64,000 nucleotides of DNA, taken from assembly GCA_903859705.1 (NCBI GenBank), contig CAIONQ010000131.1, positions 1 through 64,000 of the forward strand, in the 5' to 3' direction. The notes beneath the pieces were generated by a model, which was not told where the DNA came from, ran no database searches, and saw nothing but the letters and a program-made list of their open reading frames with translations. This document shows positions 37,718 to 44,791 of this stretch, piece after piece (within the stretch, counting starts at the first letter, position 1; the number at the start of each line of letters is the position of its first letter). The stretch comes from an uncultured Chthonomonas sp. (GTDB lineage Bacteria; Armatimonadota; Chthonomonadetes; Chthonomonadales; Chthonomonadaceae). Both the position numbers and the translations under genes were made by a program.

Positions 37718-38193
37718 TAGCCCTCCGGGGAAACGTCCGAGGTGATAACGGCGGATCCGGGGTGGCCAGGCTGGAATATCATCCATCTGCCCGGTTCCGG
37801 AAGGGGGCCAAAGCCCACCGATTGGTATACCGTGTGGGCATCTCGCGTAGCGAGTATCCAGCGAGACACATCCGTTACTTCCGGATGCTCCAGCGCAAAC
37901 TTTACCATGCTGCGCGCAAGGGTTTTGCTGCGGTGATTTTCATCTACCCACACATCGCAAATATACGCGAACCGGGTGGTATCTGAGATAACTCTGAGAT
38001 AGCCCGCCTGCTCGCCAGATTCTTGATGGTATGCAGAGATTACAAGCGTTGAGTGCCTGGCACCGCGCTCTACGCGCTCTCGAGAAATGCCTTCGCTCCA
38101 GTAAGAGGTTGTGAGCCAGCCATGTACGCGCTCAAAGTTAACGCGCCCCAGGCAGTCATCAATCTCATAACCATTCTGGAGATCCAGGATCAT
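37717..38193 (-). CDS. GNAT-family N-acetyltransferase
   Basis: 158 residues from the ATG at 38193, with GGAG 7 bases upstream. The GNAT fold shows as [41 protein letters not shown], in place of the common R-G-x-G-x-A acetyl-CoA loop, then [16 protein letters not shown] at the end. The overall form ([37 protein letters not shown]) is a known uncharacterised GNAT group. The substrate is unknown. It heads the four-gene overlapping operon with rsmI, tgt and the 16S methyltransferase, and lies just after tRNA-Gln, whose terminator separates them. Confidence 0.85.
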   Translation of the reverse strand: MILDLQNGYEIDDCLGRVNFERVHGWLTTSYWSEGISRERVERGARHSTLVISAYHQESGEQAGYLRVISDTTRFAYICDVWVDENHRSKTLARSMVKFALEHPEVTDVSRWILATRDAHTVYQSVGFGPLPEPGRWMIFQPGHPGSAVITSDVSPEG

Positions 38194-38215
38194 TTTTCGG
38201 CTCCATCTGCGCCAC

Positions 38216-38251
38216 AAAAATTGAAGCCTCCGCCTCAAGGGAGGCGGAGGC
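38216..38251 (-). terminator. terminator of tRNA-Gln
   Basis: GCCTCCGCCTC (38226-38236) pairs perfectly with GAGGCGGAGGC (38241-38251), with a four-base loop. On the minus strand TTCAATTTTT follows. It lies directly after the tRNA gene. Confidence 0.9.
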
Positions 38252-38254
38252 GTA

Positions 38255-38325
38255 CTGCCCGACAAGGATTCGAACCTCGATTATCTGGGCCAGAACCAGG
38301 TGTGCTGCCATTGCACCATCGGGCA
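38255..38325 (-). tRNA. tRNA-Gln (anticodon CUG)
   Basis: The 71-base minus-strand sequence folds as a cloverleaf. The acceptor stem is TGCCCGA with TCGGGCA and the discriminator is G. The D stem is GTGC/GCAC. The anticodon loop is TTCTGGC with anticodon CTG. The T arm is GAGG-TTCGAAT-CCTT. The first anticodon-stem pair (27-43) is a C-A mismatch and the other four pair. CCA is not encoded. A U1-A72 first pair (normally T-A in DNA) and G73 fit glutamine tRNAs. Confidence 0.92.
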
Positions 38326-38341
38326 TCGCAAACGATACAAA

Positions 38342-38370
38342 GTATACCGGAGGCTCGAAGGGTTGTCAAG
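38342..38370 (-). promoter_or_regulatory. sigma-70-type promoter of tRNA-Gln
   Basis: On the minus strand TTGACA (38370-38365) and TATACT (38347-38342) are separated by exactly 17 bases. The expected start is near 38335, about 10 bases before the tRNA. Confidence 0.88.
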
Positions 38371-38413
38371 GAGAATGCAGGCTACAATCAGTGTTGAATA
38401 GCTGCCAAATACC

Positions 38414-39778
38414 TCAGCGCAACAGACGCATAATGGCCTCTGCCAGCAGACCGGCATCGTGGCGAACCACATCGGTCTGGTTTATAAAGTCTCCACCGAT
38501 GGGGCGATATCCCTCCGACTTGATGCGATCGATATCTGGCTCTACCATGACGGCACCTGTTTTTCGATATTTATCGGCCAGTTCTGGGGTTGGCTGCCGA
38601 ATGTTTACCAGCACGTATTGAAAGATCTTCTGGCGGGCGTGGTGCTCTATTGCCTTCACATGATCCAGCGCCGAATAGCCTTCCGTTTCCCCTTTCTGGG
38701 TCATTACATTACAAACATACACCTTTTTGGCCTTGCTTTGCCTTAGCGCTTCCGGTATCCCCTGCACAAGCAGGTTGGGAATGAGGCTGGTGTACACGCT
38801 GCCGGGGCCAATAACAATAACATCTGCACTTTGAATTGCATCAAGCACACCATCTACGGGCTTGGCATCTCCAGGCATCAGCGATATGTGTTTAATCTTT
38901 AGCTCAGAGTGCGCAATCGTTGTTTCGCCTTCCAAAATGGATCCATCTTCCATCTCTGCTCTAAGGCGCACATGCTCTACTGTGCTCGGTAGTACGCGGC
39001 CACGAATGTTGAGTACCCGGCTGGTTTCACGCACAGCACGTTCGAAATCACCATCATTGATGGCGCACATTGCGGCAATCAGCAAATTGCCGAAAGCGTG
39101 ATCTCGTAACCCCTCGCCAAAATTACGGGGGTCTACTGGTAACGGAACCTCTTGATCTCGGTGAGGATGTGTGGGCCGAACCGCATTACGGAAGCGGTAT
39201 TGAAACAGCTGAGTCATCTGCGGTTCAGAATCTGCAAGGGCCACCAGGCAGTTTCGAATATCGCCAGGCGGTAGTATGCCGAGCTGCTTTTGCAGTTTGC
39301 CGCTGGAACCACCATCATCAGCTACCGTAACGATGGCCGTTATGTTGGCAGAGTACTGTTTTAAACCTCGCAGCATAGTGGAGAGGCCAGTGCCTCCGCC
39401 GATAACAACGATTTTACGGCCGGCCGTGAGCCGGCGCTTTTGATAAATGAGGTCTACAAGGCCACTGGGCGCCAACTCTGGATCAAGCACGCTGGTAAGC
39501 GAATAAATTAGCCGAAAGAGAGCAAAGACGCACAGCAGAATACCGATGATTGAAAGTGCTGCACCTATAACCCCGGGGCGCACTGGCAGCCGTGAGTTTT
39601 CTATTATCCATTCTGCAATGCGCACAGACATCGTTGCGCCGCGCGTGCCTCGAACCTGGATAATGATGCCCATACCCAGCATAAAGCCAAGCAGGCCAAT
39701 AAAACCGAGGGCGAACCATCGCTTTACCTGCATGCCGGGCACAAACCACTTTAGAAAGGCTGTTTTCTTATTGTTCAT
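38414..39778 (-). CDS. yvcK: YvcK-family gluconeogenesis/cell-wall factor with N-terminal membrane anchor
   Basis: 454 residues from the ATG at 39778 (a GTG at 39799 is the alternative; both have weak ribosome sites). Two membrane helices come first (ALGFIGLLGFMLGMGIIIQV and GVIGAALSIIGILLCVFALF), then the CofD/YvcK domain: KIVVIGGGTGLSTMLRGLK, TVADDGGSSGKLQ, LPPGDIRNCLVALAD, NLLIAAM, VIGPGSVYTSLIPNLLV, YVCNVMTQKGETEGY. YvcK binds UDP-GlcNAc and links carbon status to peptidoglycan synthesis and cell shape. The membrane-anchored form is known in some phyla, unlike the soluble Bacillus protein. The rapZ gene lies upstream on the same strand, 90 bases away. Confidence 0.92.
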   Translation of the reverse strand: MNNKKTAFLKWFVPGMQVKRWFALGFIGLLGFMLGMGIIIQVRGTRGATMSVRIAEWIIENSRLPVRPGVIGAALSIIGILLCVFALFRLIYSLTSVLDPELAPSGLVDLIYQKRRLTAGRKIVVIGGGTGLSTMLRGLKQYSANITAIVTVADDGGSSGKLQKQLGILPPGDIRNCLVALADSEPQMTQLFQYRFRNAVRPTHPHRDQEVPLPVDPRNFGEGLRDHAFGNLLIAAMCAINDGDFERAVRETSRVLNIRGRVLPSTVEHVRLRAEMEDGSILEGETTIAHSELKIKHISLMPGDAKPVDGVLDAIQSADVIVIGPGSVYTSLIPNLLVQGIPEALRQSKAKKVYVCNVMTQKGETEGYSALDHVKAIEHHARQKIFQYVLVNIRQPTPELADKYRKTGAVMVEPDIDRIKSEGYRPIGGDFINQTDVVRHDAGLLAEAIMRLLR

Positions 39779-39868
39779 TGAAGAGCCGCAGGGCACCAAG
39801 TACTGTTTGTGTAGAGGGTGATGCTTCTGCCTGATGCGTTTTATAAACGCTAAATTACGATTGTTGAG

Positions 39869-40753
39869 CTAAGACTTTGTGGCTTCACTCACATTGCAGT
39901 CTCGGTGATGCAGCGCAACGCTATAGCCTGCCCCACGCAAATCGCCCGTTAGCTGCTCTGCCAGAGCCACAGAGCGGTGCTTGCCGCCTGTACAACCAAT
40001 AGCGATATTGAGATACGCCTTGCCCTCACGCATATATTGAGGAAGACAGAATAGCACCAGCTCCTTCATTCGGGCGTAAAACTCCGGTGCATTGGGATCG
40101 CGAGATACATACTCTGCTACGCGTGGATCTGTTCCATTAAGAGGGCGTAACTCTGGCACATAGTGAGGATTAGCCAGGAAGCGTACATCAAACACCAGAT
40201 CTGCATCTACGGGCAACCCATGTTTAAAGCCGAAAGAAACTACAGTTATCAGCAGGCCGGGGCGGGTTTCTGTGGCATAACTGGTGTGGATAGACTCGCG
40301 CAGTTCACCAGGCGTGAAGGCAGAAGTATCCACCACATGATCGGCACAAGCGCGGATAGAATCGAGCAGGGAACGCTCCGCCTCGATTACCTCCATAATT
40401 CCGCCTTCTGTTTCACCAGCCACGTTTTTGTTGCGTAAAGGGTGCGGCCGCCGTGTTTCCTTATAACGCTGAAGTAGGGCCGAATCGCTTGCGTCCAAAT
40501 ACAGTACTTCTGCATCTGCGCCAGCCAGTTTCATATGCTTAATGATAGAGGGTAGTTCAGAAAAAGCTTTCCCAGAGCGCGTATCTATCACTACAGCACA
40601 CCGCTCCTGGCGTTCCTGGGCACAGAACCCGGCCAGCGCAGGAAGCAGAGGGGGAGGCAGATTATCCACGGTGTAGTAGCCTGAATCTTCGAGGCTATGA
40701 AGAGCAAGAGTCTTGCCTGCACCGCTCGGACCTGTGATTACAACAAGACGCAT
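39869..40753 (-). CDS. rapZ: RapZ/YvcJ nucleotide-binding protein
   Basis: The ATG at 40753 gives 294 residues, the usual length; an in-frame extension of 59 codons upstream is not family-like. Walker A is GPSGAGKT (8-15). Further marks are DSGYYTVDNLPPPLL, VIDTRSGKAF, FLDA-type VLYLDASDSALLQRYKETRRPHPL, FGFKHGLPVDADLVFDVRFLANPHY and the C-terminal GCTGGKHRSVALAEQL. In enterobacteria RapZ controls amino-sugar supply through small RNAs; elsewhere it accompanies yvcK, as here. The common third partner, whiA, is not found nearby. Confidence 0.95.
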   Translation of the reverse strand: MRLVVITGPSGAGKTLALHSLEDSGYYTVDNLPPPLLPALAGFCAQERQERCAVVIDTRSGKAFSELPSIIKHMKLAGADAEVLYLDASDSALLQRYKETRRPHPLRNKNVAGETEGGIMEVIEAERSLLDSIRACADHVVDTSAFTPGELRESIHTSYATETRPGLLITVVSFGFKHGLPVDADLVFDVRFLANPHYVPELRPLNGTDPRVAEYVSRDPNAPEFYARMKELVLFCLPQYMREGKAYLNIAIGCTGGKHRSVALAEQLTGDLRGAGYSVALHHRDCNVSEATKS

Positions 40754-41037
40754 GAGCTGTTTCTCACCGTTTCTCAGAGAAATATCAGAAAATAATTTCG
40801 TGATCTGAATGCCCTGTATTGAACGCCGATTCCGATCGTCAGTTACATACGTATAATACCAGAAAGGGCTTGATGACAGAAAATCAGTGAAGGCCATTAT
40901 ATTCCGGTCAAAATTGCTCTTTAAATGCAAATAAAATTGCCAATACTGGCAAGTGCACCGCTTTTAATGGCAGTACAGAAGGCGATAAAGGTATCTGGAA
41001 CTACTCAAAAATAGGGTGGTTTGTGCGTAATAATTGC
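40754..41037. other. divergent intergenic region before rapZ and the RRM gene
   Basis: Nothing gene-like. A possible minus-strand -10 (TATTAT, 40858-40853) could serve rapZ, but the matching -35 is poor. The right-hand end carries the promoter of the RRM gene. Confidence 0.4.
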
Positions 41038-41066
41038 TTGACACTGTTTTGAGACGCCTGTATACT
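41038..41066 (+). promoter_or_regulatory. consensus sigma-70-type promoter of the RRM gene
   Basis: TTGACA (41038-41043), a 17-base spacer and TATACT (41061-41066). Transcription should start near 41073. Confidence 0.88.
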
Positions 41067-41072
41067 TGAGCT

Positions 41073-41291
41073 GCATAACCGTGCTGGTAAGCATAGCCCG
41101 GAGCGTGCGAATAGTCATAAATGGTCTCACGGATAAATAGAACGGGCTCTGGTTTCAGTCAGTGTTTTGGCCGCGTAATCGACCGTCCCTCCTGTTTACC
41201 AGGAAACACTCCTGTTCGATAATGTACGTGATATCGGGATAGCGAGGCCCTTAGTCCTTGCCCCAGCGGGTCGAAAAGGAGTTTGGATCGA
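41073..41291 (+). promoter_or_regulatory. about 220-base 5' leader of the RRM gene
   Basis: Between the predicted start and the ATG at 41292 there is no ORF. The leader contains a pairing AGTGTTT (41161-41167) with AAACACT (41204-41210), and competing shorter hairpins around CCTGTTTACCAGG. Long leaders on cold-shock and RNA-binding protein genes often act in temperature response or autoregulation; that role is inferred here. Confidence 0.5.
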
Positions 41292-41699
41292 ATGGCGAAG
41301 CGTATCTATGTCGGCGGGTTGCCTTATTCCGCTACCGAGGAAGATCTGGAAAACCTGTTCGCTTCGATAGGAAATGTTAAAGAAGCCACAATTGTGACTG
41401 ACCGGTATACCGGACAGGCCAAAGGTTTTGGGTTTGTTGAGATGGAGTCTGATTCAGATGCGGAATCTGCAATCAATTCCCTCAACGGAACCCAGATGGG
41501 TGGGCGCACCCTGACTGTTAATGAAGCCAAGCCGCGCGAAGATCGCCCCAAGGGCGGTGGATACGGCGGCGGCGGTTACGGCGGCGGCCGTGGCGGCAAC
41601 AGTGGCGGTGGCGGATATGGCGGCGGCGGTGGCCGCGGAGGATACGGCGGCGGGAATGATCGCGGCGGCTACGGCGGCGGCGGTGGTGATCGCTGGTAA
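41292..41699 (+). CDS. glycine-rich RRM RNA-binding protein
   Basis: 135 residues from the ATG at 41292 (AAAAGGAG 10 bases upstream; a TTG at 41283 is too close to it). One RRM domain: RNP2 IYVGGL (5-10) and RNP1 KGFGFVEM (44-51), with aromatic residues in place for RNA stacking. The last 45 residues are a Gly/Tyr/Arg tail (GGGYGGG repeats) ending in DRW, as in cyanobacterial Rbp and other bacterial cold-inducible RRM proteins. It binds single-stranded RNA and is probably an RNA chaperone. It is monocistronic, with its own promoter and terminator. Confidence 0.95.
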   Translation: MAKRIYVGGLPYSATEEDLENLFASIGNVKEATIVTDRYTGQAKGFGFVEMESDSDAESAINSLNGTQMGGRTLTVNEAKPREDRPKGGGYGGGGYGGGRGGNSGGGGYGGGGGRGGYGGGNDRGGYGGGGGDRW

Positions 41700-41729
41700 T
41701 TCGATCCAGACTCTACATACAAGAACACA

Positions 41730-41767
41730 GCCGGCAAGCCTATACCACGGGTTTGCCGGCTTTTATT
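41730..41767 (+). terminator. terminator of the RRM gene
   Basis: GCCGGCAA (41730-41737) pairs with TTGCCGGC (41753-41760), with extra pairing toward the loop, then TTTTATTTT. Confidence 0.9.
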
Positions 41768-41788
41768 TTACAATATTGCCTTGTGGCG

Positions 41789-43621
41789 CTAACCAAACTG
41801 TTTGAACAGCAGTTGTACTGCTTCTGCACGCGTTGTGGCTGGCAACGGAAGCATAACCTCTTTACCCAAAGAACGCAGCCACAGCTGCCAATGTTCTTGC
41901 AAGATGAGCTTATCTGGATGAAACAGCAGATCGAGCGAGCTGCCCAGTTCTGCTCCAACCCCGGCGAGCCACTGCACCGAGGCAAACGCGGCATGACCAT
42001 CCGGCACATCTACAAACCAGTGCAAAGCGATGCCCTGCTGCACCAGATGCCGCTGGAAAATCTGTAATAGGGATATGTCTCTATACACTAACCCAGGAGT
42101 GAGCGAGTTCTGCACACACCAGGCCGCCAGCAGGCCAGCAGATTCCCCAATATTCCACTCAATTGGGTGCAGCCTGTAGGCGCCATTTGTGAGATGCGTT
42201 ACCCCCAGGTTTTTACAAGCTGGCAGCAGGTTTAATAATCGGCGCGGAATCAGTGCCCCAAGCGGTATCTGAAACGGCCTGGTAGGAACGTAATGATTTG
42301 GCTCGCCATGCCCATTGGGGTGAATATCCAGGGCATAGTGGCCAATGCCAACGGAATCTGCAAAGAATTTTGCCCGAGCCGATGCACCCTGGCATTCCTT
42401 CCCACTGAAATCCGTAACAACAATGTCCTGCTCTATTACCGTTTGCTGCGCACGGATGCGCCGAGATTCACGGATATAGGGCTCTGGTGCCAGGCCATCT
42501 TCAGTAGCAAACAGGTCTTTACGTAATCGGAACTCAGGATACCCGAGCTCACCGGCTGTGGTAGGATCTGCACCGCCACCGGGTGCAGCAAGAAGATCTT
42601 CGTGGGTGCGCTCACACTCAGTTTGCAGCCAGTATAGGTACCCCAGCGAAACTCTGCGTGCCCTTGCCAGTTCTGCAGATGCATGCTCGGGCGTAATCAC
42701 GTCACCGCTCGCGGTCTTACCAATTATATTGCCGCCATAATAGTCGTTGCCTGCAGTGTTGATCATTGCCACATCACTTGAGATGGCAGGATCGTCAAAA
42801 TTGTCTGCGGCAATTAATCTGCGATAACGCCACCAGGGGGCACGGCCCGCAAACAACCCGGTGATTGCGCCATGAATTACATGGTAGTTCTGTGTTTGCT
42901 TTAACTCTTCGTAATCATGTGGTTTATCAATAACATTGGTGGCTTTACCCTGCGGATACCAATCTATTGCAAATGGAAATGTAAACGGCTGTACCCAGTG
43001 GGGGCGTGGTTCGGCAGGGGCATCTGGCTCCCCCGTATCTTCAAAGCTTTCGGCTCCAGTAACCCAGTCTTTGCCCTCTTCACCACACAGGCCCAGTAAA
43101 TCGCCAGTATCGGTAGCATCCAAAAAGTAAGAGGCCCGCAATTGCTGGGTGCCTGAGGCATCAATGGTCTGAATTTGAACGGAACGTATGTGTAGTGAAT
43201 CGCTGTCCTGAGTAACACCGCAAACAGTTGAATTAAGAAATACACTAAGCGTGCCCGCAATAATAGCTGGCCTCGCCATTTCTAACAGTAAATCTGCCCC
43301 CACTGCAGGCTCATAACTTAACCTGCTAACCCAGCAAGAGCCCGGATTAAAGTTTGGATTGGATTGTGCTGAGGGAGTGAGGCGATATTTGCTGCAGTAG
43401 TAGGAACGTACCGAGGTTCTAAACCGCATGTATCGGCGGGTACCACCGAATGCTTCTATGTACTGCTGTTCATCTGGTGTGCAAACGCCCTGCGTTGTGA
43501 GCTGCCCACCGAGTTGGGCAAAGTTGCACACAAGTGCAGTGCGGGCCCCGGTTTCTGCAGATGCGAGGGCAGCGGCAAAACCGCCAGCGCTGCCCCCAAT
43601 AACTACAACATCAAACTCCAT
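41789..43621 (-). CDS. FAD-dependent oxidoreductase (FAD_oxidored family)
   Basis: 610 residues. The N-terminal FAD motif is VVVIGGSAGGFAAALASAETG (G-x-G-x-x-G type) with TALV and GGQLTTQGVCTPDEQ after it. YFLDATDTGDLLGLCG near 165 and a C-terminal LLPACKNLGVTHLTNGAYRLHPIEWNIGESAGLLAAWC segment are characteristic of the FAD-dependent oxidoreductases found next to sugar genes in Planctomycetota and relatives. The substrate is unknown. The ATG at 43621 overlaps the end of uppP by 11 bases, so it is probably translated by coupling; no separate ribosome site is seen. Confidence 0.85.
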   Translation of the reverse strand: MEFDVVVIGGSAGGFAAALASAETGARTALVCNFAQLGGQLTTQGVCTPDEQQYIEAFGGTRRYMRFRTSVRSYYCSKYRLTPSAQSNPNFNPGSCWVSRLSYEPAVGADLLLEMARPAIIAGTLSVFLNSTVCGVTQDSDSLHIRSVQIQTIDASGTQQLRASYFLDATDTGDLLGLCGEEGKDWVTGAESFEDTGEPDAPAEPRPHWVQPFTFPFAIDWYPQGKATNVIDKPHDYEELKQTQNYHVIHGAITGLFAGRAPWWRYRRLIAADNFDDPAISSDVAMINTAGNDYYGGNIIGKTASGDVITPEHASAELARARRVSLGYLYWLQTECERTHEDLLAAPGGGADPTTAGELGYPEFRLRKDLFATEDGLAPEPYIRESRRIRAQQTVIEQDIVVTDFSGKECQGASARAKFFADSVGIGHYALDIHPNGHGEPNHYVPTRPFQIPLGALIPRRLLNLLPACKNLGVTHLTNGAYRLHPIEWNIGESAGLLAAWCVQNSLTPGLVYRDISLLQIFQRHLVQQGIALHWFVDVPDGHAAFASVQWLAGVGAELGSSLDLLFHPDKLILQEHWQLWLRSLGKEVMLPLPATTRAEAVQLLFKQFG

Positions 43622-44552
43622 AGTTGGTTGGGTTGGAATTTGGTGCTATGCGCACCGTAGCTGCTGCCGCAGCTTTTTCTTTCTTTTCTATGGCTGCAGG
43701 GGCAGAATTATCAATTTTATGTGTTGCAACAAGTGCAAGCAGCAGCAGGCCCAGGGCGATACGATACACAATGAATACCTTTGTATTGTGCTCTTTCATG
43801 TACCCAAGGAACCACGCGATAACGGCATACGCCACCACGCCAGCTATAAGAGCAGAAAATACGTAGATGCCCGCCTGGCCACCCAGGCCCGTAGTTTTCA
43901 CAACCTTGAGCAACTTATATAGGCCCGCAGCCGTAATTGCCGGTATGCTCAATAGAAAACTGAAGCGGGCAGCACTTTCCCGGCTCAGCCCGCGGAAGAG
44001 GCCAGCAGTAATTGTAACACCCGATCGTGAAGCACCGGGTACAAGAGCCAGTACCTGAGCCAACCCAATAGCCCCTGCATCCTGAATCGTGATATCCTTC
44101 AGCTCACGCGTTCGCTTGCTTTGGGCTTCGGCGATAAGCATAACCAGGGCAAGCACAATCAGGAAGATACCCATAACCGATGGCTTGCGGAAGGTGGTAT
44201 CTATTTTGTGCTCAAGCAGCACTCCCATTATGGCAAGGGGAACTGTGCCAAGAAGTGTAAACCATCCAAGCCTGGCATCCGTATCATTAGTTGTGATGGC
44301 TTTGCCAGGAGTGCCTGTGCGCAGAATTCCCTGAACGTACCGCACCAGATCCTGCCGGAAGTAGAGCAGAATTGCGAAGATGGGGCCGAGCTGCACCACT
44401 GCAGAAAATGCCGCGCCAGCATCCTCACCATACAGCATGCGAGAAGCCAGAGCCATGTGGGCTGTAGAACTAACAGGCAGGAACTCTGTAAGCCCCTGAA
44501 GTACGCCAAGTACTGCACCGCGTACGAAAGTGATGTCACCGATTAACAGCAA
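43611..44552 (-). CDS. uppP: undecaprenyl-diphosphate phosphatase
   Basis: 313 residues from a TTG at 44552, with GGAGG 7 bases upstream. The signatures are GVLQGLTEFLPVSSTAH (18-34) and VPGASRSGVTITAGLFRGLSRESAARFSFLLSIPAI (about 185-220), with the catalytic Glu and Arg-Ser in place. Eight or so membrane spans are visible. The enzyme recycles the C55 lipid carrier for peptidoglycan and other wall polymers. The C-terminus has a longer Lys/Ala tail (IEKKEKAAAAA) than usual. It is divergent from murA across 239 bases. Confidence 0.95.
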   Translation of the reverse strand: MLLIGDITFVRGAVLGVLQGLTEFLPVSSTAHMALASRMLYGEDAGAAFSAVVQLGPIFAILLYFRQDLVRYVQGILRTGTPGKAITTNDTDARLGWFTLLGTVPLAIMGVLLEHKIDTTFRKPSVMGIFLIVLALVMLIAEAQSKRTRELKDITIQDAGAIGLAQVLALVPGASRSGVTITAGLFRGLSRESAARFSFLLSIPAITAAGLYKLLKVVKTTGLGGQAGIYVFSALIAGVVAYAVIAWFLGYMKEHNTKVFIVYRIALGLLLLALVATHKIDNSAPAAIEKKEKAAAAATVRIAPNSNPTNYGV

Positions 44553-44634
44553 AACAGGGCCTCCAGAACCAGAAACTTGTTACTTTGGCAGCTTAACAGG
44601 GTCCGCCAACAGTTATCGTGTTAAGTATACCGGA

Positions 44635-44653
44635 GCCGCCTTAATAAGGCGGC
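44635..44653. promoter_or_regulatory. 19-base palindrome between uppP and murA (possible operator)
   Basis: GCCGCCTTA (44635-44643), a single A, and TAAGGCGGC (44645-44653) form a perfect 9-bp inverted repeat. It lies 19 bases upstream of the murA -35 and next to a TATACT-like hexamer (44629-44624, minus strand) that could serve uppP. A regulator or a hairpin are both possible. Confidence 0.5.
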
Positions 44654-44671
44654 CGAATTTGGCGGCCCGAT

Positions 44672-44700
44672 TTGACACAACACACCGAAAAAAGTATACT
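44672..44700 (+). promoter_or_regulatory. consensus sigma-70-type promoter of murA
   Basis: TTGACA (44672-44677), a 17-base spacer and TATACT (44695-44700), with an expected start near 44707. Confidence 0.85.
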
Positions 44701-44791
44701 TGATGCGTGATTTTAGGAATTTTAGAGCGCCACACACCACTACGAGAGCGCCCGTTTGGACCACGATTCCGGAGCAGGAAGGCAGCAGTAT

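Noticed and set aside
40754-40930. 59-residue N-terminal extension of rapZ
   Set aside because: RapZ begins with the Walker A strand; the extension has no similarity to the family and precedes a reasonable start at 40753.
41540-41699. DNA tandem repeat GGCGGCGGTTACGGC
   Set aside because: Explained by the glycine-rich tail of the RRM protein.
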